Assembly: GCA_030549495.1 (NCBI GenBank)
Contig: JAUIRK010000268.1
Location: forward strand, 62,001 to 126,000
Direction of reading: 5' to 3'
Length of the DNA: 64,000 nucleotides
Origin: Nectonema munidae
Lineage: Eukaryota; Nematomorpha; Nectonematoida; Nectonematidae
The position numbers were made by a program, and so were the translations under genes. This document shows, one piece after another, positions 24,095 to 35,752 of the stretch (positions are counted from its first letter, which is position 1; each line of letters begins with the position of its first letter). The notes under the pieces were generated by a model that saw only the letters and a program-made list of their open reading frames with translations, did not search any database and was not told the origin of the DNA.

Positions 24095-25600
24095 TAACTC
24101 AATGTTGGATTTGAATTTTTAATATTTGTAAGCATTTGGAGGGCCTTTCTTTCAAATCGGAAGTTAGGTGCTAGCCTTAACCCTATTAGTGCTGGGCAAA
24201 ATTTTCCGCTCAAGTGCTGGGGGGCGTAAAGTGCCCCCCCCTCCACCTATTTTTCTCAGATATTAATAAGTTTTTATAAATATTTTTAATGTTACATATA
24301 TATTTCAACTATGCTGAATTCAGTAGTGATGTCCATTTTTTTCAAAATCAATCAAACCTGTTAAAAATTTATCTAAATGTGACAGCTCATCTCAAAAAGG
24401 AACTTATTATCTAAATAAGTATATAAAGTTTTTTACATATGTATACCAATTTTCAAATATGCTAAATTCAGTGGTGATATTCATTTTTTATGAAAATCAA
24501 TCAAACTTGTCAAAAAATTGATCTAAATGTCAGTCCAAAAATGAAACCAGCATCTTCCATTCGGCATAAAAACAGATATTTTATTTAAATTTCAAAAATA
24601 TTTCTGTAGACATTAGACGTAAATCGAACATTTGATTGACACTTTCAGACATTTAAAACCTCTAAATGCAAAAAATGATTTTAGAAATAAATATTATCAT
24701 GGTCGAATTGGTATATTTCATGTAAAATTAGAGAGAATATTTTGGGATATAGTTTTCAGACATAAACCGCAAATTTGATTGACACTAATGCGAAAACTGT
24801 GTTCAGAAATGAAATCATCATGATCTATTTGCTATAAAAACATATATTTCATGTAAAATTTGAATCAATATTTTTGGAAACAAATTTAAACTGCAAAAAT
24901 TGAGTCCAAAAATGAAACTAGCATGGTTGATTTGGTATAAAAACATATATTTAATTGTAAAATTTGAATGAATGTTTTTGGAGACAATTTTTAGAAGTAA
25001 ACCGCAAATTTAATTAACACTTATAGGTATTTTCAAATCCTAAATGTAAAAAATAATTCCAGAAATGAAAACAGCATGACCGATTTAGTATAAAAACATT
25101 TATTTTATGTAAAATTTAAATGTATATTTTATTAGATATATTTTTGATCAATCAAAATTTTGATTGACATTTTCTAAGAAGTAGCCATGATTATTGAAAA
25201 AAATAAATATATAAAGTGTTATGCGTTCCAAACTGTATATAATTATAAATTTTCAGGGTATTATATAATATAGATCCTAAGTTATAAGGCTAAGTACAGA
25301 TAATGTCAAAATTTTGCTGAAAATTTTTAATTTTGATTGACAGTTTTTGACATAAAGGGTCATTCAACTACTATGAAAATGGTTTCAAAAGATGCAGCTA
25401 GTGATTTTAGGAAAAGTCACAAAATTTGAAGGGATTTGATTCAGCCAATTTTCTACAATTAATTTTTTAGTGAAAGGGAGCGTTTTAGCCCCCGCCCCCC
25501 AGCACTAATAGGGTTAAAGTTTACGTTTACAGTCAAATTTTTGTAAGTATAGGAGTTGGAGTTTTCATTTGACTTTGCAACACTTTTCAGGACGTGGATA
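24095..25600. repeat. Dispersed GGAGTCGGAG-type repeat split by the TTAA element
   Basis: The left part (GTAAGCATTTGGAGGGCC...) resembles 35605-35660. The right part after the element reads TTTTTGTAAGTATAGGAGTTGG. This suggests the TTAA element at 24181-25513 inserted into an older copy of the repeat. Confidence 0.4.
24181..25513. mobile_element. TTAA-flanked piggyBac-like non-autonomous element, short form
   Basis: It is flanked by TTAA at 24177-24180 and 25514-25517. The ends are inverted copies of CCCTATTAGTGCTGGG. TTAA targets and CCC...GGG ends are typical of the piggyBac superfamily. It has no transposase. Inside are about two units of one 150-bp repeat (24313, 24462) and about four of a second (24540-25130), then a roughly 380-bp unique right arm. 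A C/G homopolymer sits inside each end. The same parts occur in the 8.5-kb copy at 52165-60632. Confidence 0.85.
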
Positions 25601-25701
25601 TACTAAAAAATTTAGAACTTGGATAATTGCATACCAGATTTTGGTTGCTTTCTATCAGTCTCCAGTTATTATCTCCCGGTTTTTATAAATTTTATAATTT
25701 T

Positions 25702-26953
25702 CAGTAGGGTGCAAATTAATTGGGACAGTGGTGGGAAAAATAAAAAACAAACAAGTGTAAAGAGTTTATTATATCATTCATATTTAATTCCACCTTTGGC
25801 CTGTATAACCATTCTCACACGCTTTGGCATTGATTTTACCAGTGTCAAACACATTTTTATCAGTTCTTTGTCATGGTACCAGGTTTTGATAATGGCTGAA
25901 ATAAGCTTTTCCATAGTTGAACAATCTTCTCTCGCGATCCTGCATTTAACTATAGCCCATAAATTTTCAATTGGATTGATGTCCGGCGAATTCCCAGGCC
26001 ATGGTAGAACAGTTAGACCAGTTGTTTCGAAGAATGCCATCATTTTTTTCAATGTGTGACACCAGGCAAGGTCTTGCTGAAAATTCGCCTCTCCAACTGG
26101 AAAGTCTTTTTCTACAGTAGGAAGCAAATGGGTTTGCAAGATATCCATGTACTTATCGCTGTTCATCATTCCTTCAACTAGTATAAGTCTTCCTGGACCT
26201 TTAGCAGTGAAACTTCCCCAAAACATCTTTTTAGGTGGATGTTTTGGGCATTGCTGAATGTGTCCTTCTCGTAGAGGATCGTTCACACTTCGTCTCACTA
26301 CCGAATATCGGTGGCCATGAACTTCAAAATGTGCTTCATCCGAAAATATGACATTACTCCAGGCATCTACATCCCAGTTTTTTTGATCGCGTGCCCACTG
26401 AAGCCGTTTTCTTTTCATGGCAGGTGTTAACAGTTGCTTTTTCAATGGTTTTCTGGCAAGCCTAAAAGCGGCGAAAAGCCTACGAGGACTGTTGATGAAT
26501 CAATATTTATTCCGGATGCCGATAAATCTCTTGTAAGATCTTGGCTTGTCTTCTGTGGATGTATTTTACTGTTTCTTAGCAAGAATTTGTCATAGCGTGG
26601 TGTTGTTTTGCGTTTTCTTCCATAGTTTCCTCTTCTCTCTGCCTCCACGTGACCAGTATCTTCAGACTTCTTTACAAGGCGTCCCACAGTCGATTTTGCT
26701 ACCCTTCAGAAATCTGTCTGAGAGTTTTATCAGCATGTTTTCTAAGAGATATAATAGCTGCACGTTTACGTGGCGTAACGTTCATAATTAATGATAAGCG
26801 AGAACTAAATATAAATAGAAATATATAATAAAATTCTACAATCATTAGAACATTAAAATATATACGTTATATTGCATAACCAATCATTTAGAAAGGCATG
26901 CGCTAAAGCAATGATTAATTTCAGCACTGTTCCAATTAATTTGCACAGCACTG
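25702..26953 (-). mobile_element. Tc1-family DNA transposon, 1.25 kb
   Basis: The terminal inverted repeats begin CAGT(A/G)..GTGCAAATTAATTGG and end ACAGTG on both sides. The right end is flanked by TA; the left flank is TT, probably a mutated TA. The length is typical of Tc1. The transposase is on the minus strand (see its entry). It sits between TMF1 and MRPS22. Confidence 0.95.
25774..26785 (-). pseudogene. Tc1 transposase, broken
   Basis: Read from ATG 26785: MNVTPRKRAAIISLRKHADK (N-terminal helix-turn-helix), then after a one-base loss near 26700 VGRLVKKSEDTGHVEAERRG and GINIDSSTV (second DNA-binding helix), then after another frame change near 26450 a long intact catalytic part. The catalytic triad is visible: FSDEAHF, FQQDLAWCHT (the family has QQDNAxxH, so the Asn after Asp is lost) and GNSPDINPIENLW (DD34E spacing). 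The stop is at 25774. It was a normal DD34E Tc1 enzyme, now inactive through at least two frameshifts. Confidence 0.93.
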
Positions 26954-27004
26954 TAAATTTAAAAAAAATTAAACAATATATTTTGAAATTACAATCACAG
27001 AGCT

Positions 27005-27640
27005 TTCTTAAATTATAGTTGCTAATTTTTCATTTTAAATTCCGTCTACACATGAGTCTCAACATCCTCATTTTCTGTACTATTTAGTCTTCTTTTCCCC
27101 ATTTCTTTTTGATTTCCATACACTAAACTAGATCTCACACAGGTTTTATATAAATAACCCCTTAATTTTTATAAAAAACTGCTAGTGCATAAAATACAAC
27201 TTAAAGGTTTAAATTTTTTCCAAGCAGACCTTATCCTGTGTTCTAATGAATCTTCAATATTGTCTATGTTGTTTAATACTTCGTCTAAATAACAAAGTTG
27301 CTTGACGCTGTATCCTCTTTCCCTATTCTCTCTCCCTCTAATCTTAATGGATTTACATGTAAACAACTGCTACATTTAAAATGTGAAACTTTAGACAATA
27401 ATATTAGAATTATGTACCCACTTATTACAACTTACACAAAAATGAACTTCTCTTCACTCTTTTACCACAAACTCCACAAAGATGTATATGTGCATTTACA
27501 ACTTCTGCCTTCAAATTATCGCATCCATTTAGTTTTATGCGGTTTATTTTTAGTCCTTATCAAATACATGTTTTATTTTTCAATTCTTTAGCAGAATTTG
27601 CGACTAAAACTATATCGTCGTATATAGTGTTAAGATAAAT
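27005..27640 (-). mobile_element. LINE reverse transcriptase C-terminal fragment
   Basis: On the minus strand: YDDIVLVANSAKELKNKT (reverse transcriptase DD box region), a zinc-knuckle-like LCGVCGKRVKRSS, then CYLDEVLNNIDNIEDSLEH and RIRSAWKKFKPLS, and after a stop YLYKTCVRSSLVYG. The order (DD box, Cys-rich part, RIRxAWxKF, CVRSxLxYG) is that of APE-type LINEs. It has several stops and shifts. It is a different family from 37548-39412. Confidence 0.8.
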
Positions 27641-28841
27641 AAATGTAATCTGTGTATACTTTTTTATAGTCCAGCCCACACCTCATTAGAATGAGTTTTG
27701 CGCGCTGTACTTAAAATTTTGCGATGGAGCTGTCTATACTGCTAAACAAAAAGTGATTTCAAAAAATAGGAGTTTACAGCGTCACATTGTGAACCAAAAG
27801 TTAAATTCCTTTTCATCTTGAAATATAGTTATAACTTATAACAAATAATGTACATTTATTTTTTGGCCACATATGTGTGCGTATCACTATGTATTTGTCC
27901 GCGTGTCATATGTTGCCGACGCGTTTTTAATTAACGTCTTTCTAGATTTATAAATAAGTTTTTGGTGGCCGTAGGATTCATATTTAATAGCTCCTAGTGA
28001 TTAATTCATTTTATAATATTACTTGTTTATAAGTTGGACGTTATGGGGCACTGCCCTAGGTACTCAGGCCAATTTCAAAACACGTATAAAAGTTGCCCGT
28101 TTTTAGAAATAGTGGCCTATTTCAAATATTTTTGGGGCATGGAGACTATTTGATTTGTGTGAGCATAACTTTTAAACAAAAACGTTTATAATTTCAACTT
28201 ACAGTATTCTTTTTTTTTCTCAACTTGAAAATGCGTGAGTTTTAGATCTGTACATCTCATTTACGAGTTCTTATAATGTCTTACGTACTGCTAAATGCAC
28301 GGTATTTTTAGTGTAACCGTCCCAGGAATGCCCGTTAGCAAAAATTTTTTAATTCCTTGTGGAAAATTCGTATAAAAATTTGATTCATATTTAAAAATGA
28401 ACTCTTTTTTATTTTAATCTTTATACCTATTACTTGTTTGTGCTTTTGTTTTGCTTTCTCTTTAACAAGTGTTTCTATTTTTACTGCGATAGTGTGAGTA
28501 TTGACAAGAAAAAGACCAAAACTTTAGAAAAAAGTATTTTTAAATCGCATATTCTATAAAGCCAACCTCCGTAGACCCTGAAGAGTTTTTTCAGTGATGG
28601 GAAATTTTTCTACTAAAATACCAAATTTTTGGAAGATGAAACAATAAACTCTGTGTTTTTTCGTTTTTACTTTCATTTAAATTAATGAATAAAAGAATGT
28701 ATGCAATATATTGTATATTGCAATATTGGGGAAAAATTATAATTTATGAGATCCTCATTATCGAGGAAGTATTAAAACACTATCGAGGAAGACATGCTAG
28801 TTTTTTGTGGTATTAACGCAAACAGCCAAATTTCATTCTAG
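27641..28841. other. 5' region of MRPS22; first exon and promoter expected here
   Basis: The first recognised MRPS22 exon starts with two bases of a split codon, so a first exon ending in one codon base must lie upstream. No ATG-donor pair between 27641 and 28841 gave the right phase with a convincing targeting peptide. Nothing else was recognised. Confidence 0.4.
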
Positions 28842-29065
28842 GAGACATTTTCATCAATCGTAAAGTGAATTACTTACTTGAAAGACTCATGGAAGCGTAT
28901 TTGTTGCCAGAGGTGCTCTTTAAGAAGGAAAAAAAAAAGTACCGAACTCCCCAGTTTCAACTTGTTACAACACAGGAACTTGAGAACTTAAAGAGTAAAG
29001 CAACACGCCTCGCTTTGAAAAACATCGTGTTTCCGCCTATGCTTTCTCCACGTAAAGAAATCTCA
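28842..29065 (+). CDS. MRPS22: MRPS22 exon a
   Basis: The acceptor is ATTCTAG and the donor GTAAGT. It encodes [20 protein letters not shown], then a charged [20 protein letters not shown] and [16 protein letters not shown], matching the human FMDEEVQSILTKM...YKLMTQAQLEEA...MPPVLEE stretch. It starts with two bases of a split codon. Confidence 0.92.
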
Positions 29066-32000
29066 GTAAGTTTTCCTACACATTTTACAATGGCTGATTA
29101 AGGGGAACAATTGCCATAATGCAATTAAATTCATGATTTAATTTTATCATGAACCGTTTCTCTCTTGTTACATATTCTAGAATTTCAAACGAGATCATGT
29201 TTATGATAACAAAACTGAATGAATATTAATAGTTAAAATATCCTCTTTAAGTGCAACCTGCAGTGCCTTCACTAATTTATGCATTAAGCAATTCATTTAC
29301 ACATTTTTAGGAATTAAATCTAATCCATAATTCGAATCCGCACCGGCTTGCTTTTATAATTTGCTCATATTTTGAGTCGAATATAAGGAGGTTTTCTCTA
29401 CAGATAAAAATATCTTGTTGAGTTTTTCCTTGAAAAAACTGACGATTCTTTTCTAAAAATAACATTATTTTATTTTTTCAGGAGACTTTAGAAGTCAACG
29501 AAGATATAAAGTTTCTAGGCTTAACAGGAAAGTATATTTTTACTGACATCACTTATGGCAGTCTCCACAATGACAGATTCATTGTTGTTCGCGATACTTC
29601 TACAGGTGTCTTACGAAAGGCAACATGGGATGTAAGGCATTTTTATATACTTTATACATGAAAGAGACCGCATTTGCCGGCGTATAAGATGAATAGAAAT
29701 TATTATTTTAATTTAATGCTATATTTTGCGCATAAGAGAACTCTTGCTTTTGGAATGAAAGTTTTATATTCATTAGTACTTGAGGTGACGAAGGTTTTTT
29801 TATATTTGATAAAAAAAACCAACTGAATCAAAACATGTAAAAAACTTCAAAATAAAAGTTTTGAAATGTTTATTACTGCATGTTGAAAAAAGCTAGTGAC
29901 CCACTAGTAAAAGATGGCATAGTATTTTACAATTAAATATAAGCATCTAAAAAGTGTAACAATTTTAAATTGCACAAAAGTATTCCACTTTTTATGGCAT
30001 TCATCAAAGCACTGAACATGCAAACCAACCAAGCATTTTTTATGACAATGTCTGCATCGTATTCTTTTTTTCCTTGAGGAATCATTTTTCAGGGTTTCTC
30101 TAATAGGAATGACCTAAAGCAGGGCCGGGAACCTTTTTGACTAAAAGAGCCCAAAAAACACATATTTTAAAATCTAATCCTCTGAGAGCCATATATATTT
30201 TTAAATACTGATTACAACTAAATGGAAAAAGAAGACCAACAATTTTATAGTATAATAAGACTCTGAATTTATTTTAAACAACATTGTTTTATCGAAGTTA
30301 TTTATTAATAAGCAAGGTCTGCATCATCATCAGCTTTATTTGTGTCGTCGTGATTCGTAATGATGACGAAATTAAGAGAGTGTAGAATTGGCAGGAAGGA
30401 TGTGCATTATCGCAATACCTCCCTTTATCCTGAATTCCACCTGATTTATCTGAGAGCCATTTCTTTTTGCAACGATAAAAGATTCTATATGTGAGTGATC
30501 ATGTACGACAAGCTCAGCTTCACCGTTAAATTGATTTCCGGGTAAGTGATTTATATCAGGATTATCTTCTCCCGAATCTTTCTCTGATACAATATTTGTT
30601 GAGTAAGAAGCTTCCATTTTTAATTGAGAAACAAAAATTTTTAACGTTTTTTCAAGTTAGAATGAAAATTCATTTATCCTCGTTTTCAATGCGAAATGAA
30701 TCATATTTTTTAAAAAATCTAATGATAAAAGGTTTAAATCGGAAATTGAGTTGAAAAATGAAACTCTTTGACATAGTAACAGGACAAAAGCTTATTAAAA
30801 AAGTAGTATTTTTAACATAACTTGTGACCCAGTTAAAACATCTTCACAAATAGAAATAGAAATTTTTTTTTTGGAGAAAGTGATCTAAATGATTTAGATG
30901 GCATACTTTTCAAAGTAGAACAATTTTCATGCATTTCTTAACGCCATTATTGCGAAAAAATGTGAAAACCTTTACCATGTCAAACAGTTGCCAGTAAGAA
31001 AAATAATTGTGAAGCCAGACAATGGTAAAAATCAATATTTCAATCAAATTTATAGTACATACTGCGTGATGCAATACGTTGCATGAAAATTACCGATAAT
31101 AATAATTAATGACCTTGGAAAGAAGAAAACGTAGATGGCCATCGGTGACCCGTTCGGCATGTGAAACATCTTTAAAAATAAAGAACAATCTTTGAATTTA
31201 TATGAAGTTAAAAATTAGTCTTATTAAACAAATAATTCTTTAAAAGTTATCTTATAGTATTGATTCATTAAACATGTAAACAGAAAAATGTTTCTTTATT
31301 AAAATTTTTATTTTTTAGGTAAATTTATTTTAACATCTTGGAAAATGTAATCTCAAAAAGAATATTTAAACTATTCTTTTATAAAATATGATTAATATTT
31401 TTTACACTTTAAAAGGAACTCTATTTGTTCAAGAATTAAAATAGTTACTCATCTAGGAAAAGGTAAGATAGGAGGAAGGAAAAAGCAATTCATTTTAGTT
31501 GAAAACTTTAGAATTTAGGTTGTAACTTTGTCTTAGCGGCAGTAGTTGTCCATCTCTGGTCCGAGTGCTTATCTTCTCAATTCGTTGGTTTATGCTGTCG
31601 ACTGCTTGATTTTGGCCTTCCTTCTACCAATCCTTAATTCCCTTGCTTTGCTTTATACAGTGACCAATCTTTGCGTTCTTTCTTTTTGCTCTCTCATTTT
31701 AAATGAACACGATAGTGTTTGAAAACTAAATAATTTGGGCTCCTCCGTGTCTATTAGTATATTTATTCTTATATATTATGTATGAGCAGATTTTTTAAAA
31801 TCATTTTTGAATAGTTTTTTGGTGAAGCATCATCAATCGCAAGTTGTAATTCTGTTGTGTGGAACAAATAAACAAGTTTCATATAAATGAGAATTAGCTA
31901 GCCGACAACCATAGAATACATATATGAATTGTATCATACTTTCTTAGCAAGGGAAGACACAGTTATTAGCTTTTTAAAACTGATATGCAGTGTTTTTATT

Positions 32001-35000
32001 TAAGGAAAGAGACCGTATGCTTGAAATATACTTCCCAAAAGCTAAGCAATACAGAGTTCCAGCTATGCTTCTACACGCTGAATATTTTAACGTATGACTT
32101 TTTACAATATAATTTCTTTTTTCTAATACGCACCACGACCACACTATCTCCGAAGTATTTAGCACCAATCAATGTTATCTCTACGCTGTCCTAAGTGCTT
32201 ATTATTTCATAATGATTCCTATAGATTTCCTTTTGTAAAATAAAGCTACACATCTTGAACATAATTTGTACGAAATGGCCCAATACTTTTTATGCGGTTG
32301 ACTTTTCAGTTAAATCCAGCTTAATCTTTCATTTTAATCACGATTCCTCAATGTATCTCTAAGGTTGCTAAGTTTTGAAAAAATACAAAGTATCAAGAAT
32401 TTTATTATAGCTTTAAATATTAACTGAAAAACGATATGAATGTGAAAAGAATACATTAAAAAAAATATTTTAGTGTATCATGAGATTTGATAATTTTAAA
32501 ATAGAGTAAACATATCAGATATTTATTCAAGTTAAAAATATTCATGCAATTGAAAAGATTAGAGATGTACAATTATAATTGATATATTTTATTTTGTAAC
32601 CTACATATCTTAACAGAGAAGGAGCAGCTGGAAGTACACCAAAAAATATTACAGTATTGTAAATGTGGATATATATATCCATAGTAGAGTATATTTTAAT
32701 CTTATGTGAAAATATATACCGTAATTTAAAAAAAAACCCAAATAAACGAGAAATTTTTTAAATTATATGGCTGATATTTACGGAGCAGGAAAATTAGGTA
32801 TCCATGAATATGCTTTAATTGAAACTTATAATGAAGACAAAAATTTTAAGTTCAGAAGCAATATGTAATTAATACGTTTTTTCAGAAAGTAAAACTATTT
32901 CACCAAGTCTCAAGGATTTTTTAGTCACTATAACCAATAGCAAATTTGTTTGTGTATGTGACTTGATATTTATGCTTGGAAGAGAACGTTAGAGAATATC
33001 AACTTCCCATAAATTCTTAGACATTTAAACAAGTTTGTAAGAAAATTAAGCACCTTCCTTCATTTGCTGTTTACAGGTTGAACACGGAACCTCACATTTG
33101 CATAGAACTAACCAATTTTGATGGAAGTAGTTGACTTGTAAAATAGTTTAGTTTTTTTGAACCAATGTATCATTTTTTAAAGTTTTATAGAAAGTAATTC
33201 CTCAAAGATGGAATTATTATTGACTAATGATAAATGCGTTAATAATACGATGATGATTGCGAAAATAAATTAATTAAGGGATTGAACTCTTCTTTCTTAC
33301 GCTCAAATTATTTGGAGACAAAAGGTATCTCCCCTCCAAATAATGATGGAGGCGGTAGCCGCTCATATATAAATCGTGAGATAATTGTGTAAAGTTAATT
33401 TACGTATTTTATAAATTTGCACTGTATTTGATTTAATGTGTATGAAATAAACTAATTGTTACATTCTTTTGGTATGACAATTCACTTTTTTTCCATCAGC
33501 ACTTTCTAAAATGTCTTTTCTTAAGAAGGCAATTTTTACCTAAAGTAATTGAGATTTTTTCTATTAGAACAAATTGTAATTCTGATTTTTGAAAAATATA
33601 AAATGTTTTTTCTCTAATAGAATCTATTGAAGAAAAGGCAATACCTATTTCTACTTGACAGGCTTTGCTTGCAATATGAACCAAATGATGAAAACTTTAT
33701 CAAACGGCAGTACACTATATTCGAAGAAATAAATACGCTATGCAATTTCAATGATATCATTTCCACCCGCCATTATCCGTGCTTGCTTTTCTACCTCGCT
33801 ATGAACAATAACATTGATAACGTGCTCGAATTCTTTTTAGATATCGTAAGTTTCTTCAATATACAGTAGACTCTCACTATTACTACCATCGTTGGGACTA
33901 GCTTCAAGTGGTCGTAATAGAGAGAGAGTGTCTAAAAAAGTATGCAATTTGAAAATTTTTGATTAGTAAATAAACAAAAAAAACTAGAAAATCATTTATT
34001 TTGAGTTAAAGAAATTAGTAATTAATGTCTCTATAATTTTTTTTAAATAACTTCAATTATTCTATCAATGTCTTCTAAAGACTCATACAAGTTTTTTTTC
34101 TTGTAAAAACCTTTTAAAGTCTATTGCAGTTGATAATCCTTTATGCAGTGTTTGAATTGTTGACTTTGGTTGCAATTCTTCTCTTTCTTCAGTGTCATCT
34201 TATAGATATTCCATCATTTTTAAATGCAAAAAGTGAATATTTAAAATTTATCTATCAATATTTTCCAAAAATTTAAAATATTACAATTGAATATAACAGA
34301 TTTTACATCCTTTGATAAAATTTAGAAAAAAAACAATTTTTAGTTTTGGAGCAAAATTCAATCAAAAATATTGAAAACCCTTTTTGCGGACTGATCCTGA
34401 AAATTTTGAAAATATTTCATCAAATTTTTAGACAATTATTATTGAGAAATATAGGGACTTTATTTTATAAATTTCGTTATGGATCAATAATCTCAATTTT
34501 AGGTCATGACACGAACACCATCAAGTTCGTAGTAGTCAAAAATCTCATGAGACATTATACTGTTATAATATTTCTTGTTTTATATATGATAAAATGTGTT
34601 GGGCATGAGTAAGGTTGGTTAGATACTGGGTTTCGATAACTCAAGGTCTTGGGTTCGATCCCGCGTCAAGCCTACTTTCCTCATAGTTCAATACAAGCGG
34701 CGCAACTGTGCCTTCTCGATGAAAATACCCCACGGTACATTTACCGTTATATATGATAACTATATAGAGAATTTTATTTTAAACTCTTTTCCTACCTCTT
34801 GACACTTATTTTTTAGAATTTATGAATTATACCTCTGGTTTCAGCTGAATGAATTATTTCAAGGCGATTTTTAAAATTTTCCTTATTTTTTGAAGGATTC
34901 AAAAGAGTCGGTTTCATTGCTTCTCAACCTTTACTTTCAAATTCAAAACCTCATTCTGAAACAACTTGACTTGGATGAAAAAACAGACAGCGTTCCTACC

Positions 35001-35141
35001 ACAGATTATGGAGAAAATGTGAATAATTTATTGGAAGGATATATCAAAATGAATCCAAAAAGTAGAGTACTTAATAAAGTCGATCTATTCTTAAATCAGC
35101 AAAATGAAGATCAAGGATTAAAGGTTGACAAAGAATTGTAA
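28842..35141 (+). CDS. MRPS22: MRPS22, mitochondrial ribosomal protein mS22 (5 exons, 5' end missing)
   Basis: A metazoan-specific protein of the small subunit of the mitochondrial ribosome, made in the cytosol and imported. The exons are 28842-29065, 29482-29631, 32005-32091, 33621-33845 and 34896-35141. The internal junctions are phase 0 and total 309 residues (human 360). Matches to the vertebrate protein are in order: [11 protein letters not shown] (human MPPVLEERV), [11 protein letters not shown] and DRFIVVRD (human KYVFTDISYS, ERFIVVRE), [19 protein letters not shown] (human LRKASWEERDRMIQVYFPK), [14 protein letters not shown] (human LCFAQFEPDSTEYIK) and [19 protein letters not shown] (human STRYFGGMVWYFVNNKKID). 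The N-terminal targeting part is not found. The gene runs tail to tail with NDUFV2. Confidence 0.95.
29482..29631 (+). CDS. MRPS22: MRPS22 exon b (FTDI...FIVV core)
   Basis: The acceptor is TTTTTTCAG and the donor GTAAGG. Fifty codons in phase 0 carry the best-conserved block, [16 protein letters not shown] and LRKATWD. Confidence 0.96.
30120..30230. repeat. hAT-like terminus in a MRPS22 intron
   Basis: CAGGGCCGGGAACC at 30120, with AAGAGCC and GAGAGCC just inside, looks like the CAGGG...GAGCC ends of non-autonomous hAT elements. The matching right end was not found. A minus-strand open stretch at 30372-30617 (starting [18 protein letters not shown]) may belong to it but is not recognised. 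The rest of 29632-32004 shows nothing else. Confidence 0.4.
32005..32091 (+). CDS. MRPS22: MRPS22 exon c
   Basis: The acceptor is TTATTTAAG and the donor GTATGA. It has 29 codons, [19 protein letters not shown] then [10 protein letters not shown], joining WD|ERDRM exactly as in human WEERDRM. The intron before it is about 2.4 kb and contains a hAT-like end at 30120. Confidence 0.94.
33621..33845 (+). CDS. MRPS22: MRPS22 exon d
   Basis: The acceptor is CTAATAG and the donor GTAAGT. Seventy-five codons include [20 protein letters not shown] and [20 protein letters not shown], matching the human helix pair around LNLCFAQFEPDSTEYIK and STRYFGGMVWYFVNNKK. Confidence 0.95.
33864..33935. repeat. 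Pogo/Tigger-like terminal repeat
   Basis: CAGTAGACTCTCACTATTAC, then GGACTAGCTTCAAG and GTCGTAATAGAGAG, resembles the CAGTAGAGTCTCGTTATTCC-type ends of pogo-family DNA transposons. It begins 19 bases after the MRPS22 exon d border. No opposite end was recognised before the SINE at 34593. Confidence 0.5.
34593..34746 (+). mobile_element. tRNA-derived SINE with perfect 13-bp target duplication
   Basis: The flanking direct repeats TTATATATGATAA lie at 34580-34592 and 34747-34759. The head is tRNA-like. GGCATGA can pair 6 of 7 with TCAAGCC, the D-arm core is TTGGTTAGATAC, and an anticodon arm of TGGGT/ACTCA encloses the seven-base loop TTCGATA. The B box is GGTTCGATCCC. The body continues with TTCAATACAAGC, GTGCCTTCTCGATGAAAA and CCACGGTACATTTACC. 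A second copy lies at 43067-43203 on the minus strand. The degenerate T stem and the tRNA-unrelated tail argue against a working tRNA gene. Confidence 0.88.
34896..35141 (+). CDS. MRPS22: MRPS22 terminal exon
   Basis: The acceptor is TTTGAAG, in phase 0. It encodes [20 protein letters not shown] (human DLIDDATNLVQLYHVLHPD) and a variable, acidic C-terminus ending [10 protein letters not shown] with TAA at 35139. Confidence 0.9.
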   Translation, partial: DSKESVSLLLNLYFQIQNLILKQLDLDEKTDSVPTTDYGENVNNLLEGYIKMNPKSRVLNKVDLFLNQQNEDQGLKVDKEL

Positions 35142-35173
35142 AAGAAAACTACTTTAATAAGATGAAGAAAAAA

Positions 35174-35179
35174 AATAAA
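35174..35179 (+). promoter_or_regulatory. MRPS22 polyadenylation signal
   Basis: AATAAA begins 33 bases after the MRPS22 stop codon, followed by a T-rich stretch (TTTCTCACTTTCTTTTC). This fits a short 3' UTR. Confidence 0.7.
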
Positions 35180-35485
35180 TGTTTCTCACTTTCTTTTCGT
35201 AATTTGTGCTTCTTGTTATGGATAAATATTTTTTGAAAGTTAATACTTATATAGAATATAGCAACAAAAGACATGCACTACATTACTCGCGATGTTAAAA
35301 AATAATTTTCTTGATGAAGTATGGTACTTGTTTGAAAAAAAATTTTCCTTGAACATTTAGAGCAAAGGGAGTGAAACCCTAAAGTTAAAATTGGTTATAC
35401 AAGATTTGATTTTAAGAAAAAATATTTTTTATCTGAAAAAAATTCTAAAGTTGAAAGATAATTCGACACCTTAAGATTTTTCGAA

Positions 35486-35752
35486 GCAGGGTTGTAGAGT
35501 CAGAGATTTTAAATATATGACTCGGAATCGGTAGCCATAAAATTTAAGATCGGAGTTGAATTTTTTAAGAAATTTTAAATAATGAAAAAATTTTCATTTT
35601 TGTAAGCATATAGAGTACGGAGCTTATTTGGTCGAATCTAGAAGTAAAAGTTGTTTAAATTTTTGGAAAAAAGGTAATCGGAGCCTGATTTTAGTAAGTC
35701 CTTGAAAACGGAGTCGGACCTCGCGAGAGAATGCTCCGACACTGCAATCTTG
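35486..35752. repeat. Dispersed GGAGTCGGAG-type repeat, fullest copy
   Basis: It starts GCAGGGTTGTAGAGTC and ends ATGCTCCGACACTGCA (inverted: TGCAGTGTCGGAGCAT), resembling hAT MITE ends. Inside are GGAATCGG, GATCGGAGTTG, GTACGGAGC, AATCGGAGCC and GGAGTCGGACC. Related copies are at 11700, 20085 and 24095/25518. No coding content. Confidence 0.6.

Noticed and set aside
25619-26059. Plus-strand 146-codon open frame
   Set aside because: It is the antisense of the Tc1 transposase catalytic region, whose minus-strand reading has the DD34E motifs.
27725-27757. ATG-initiated short frame MELSILLNKK as the MRPS22 first exon
   Set aside because: It has a stop after ten codons, and its possible GT sites leave the wrong phase for the exon at 28842.
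28030-28048. ATGGGGCACTGCCCTAG with GTACTC as a MRPS22 first exon
   Set aside because: It ends in phase 2, while the next exon needs a single leading codon base. It also looks nothing like a targeting peptide.
34601-34672. Functional tRNA gene (anticodon loop TTCGATA)
   Set aside because: The T stem pairs only partly, there is no terminator-like T run after the head, and the sequence continues into a tail shared with a second copy and is bounded by target duplications. It is a SINE head.
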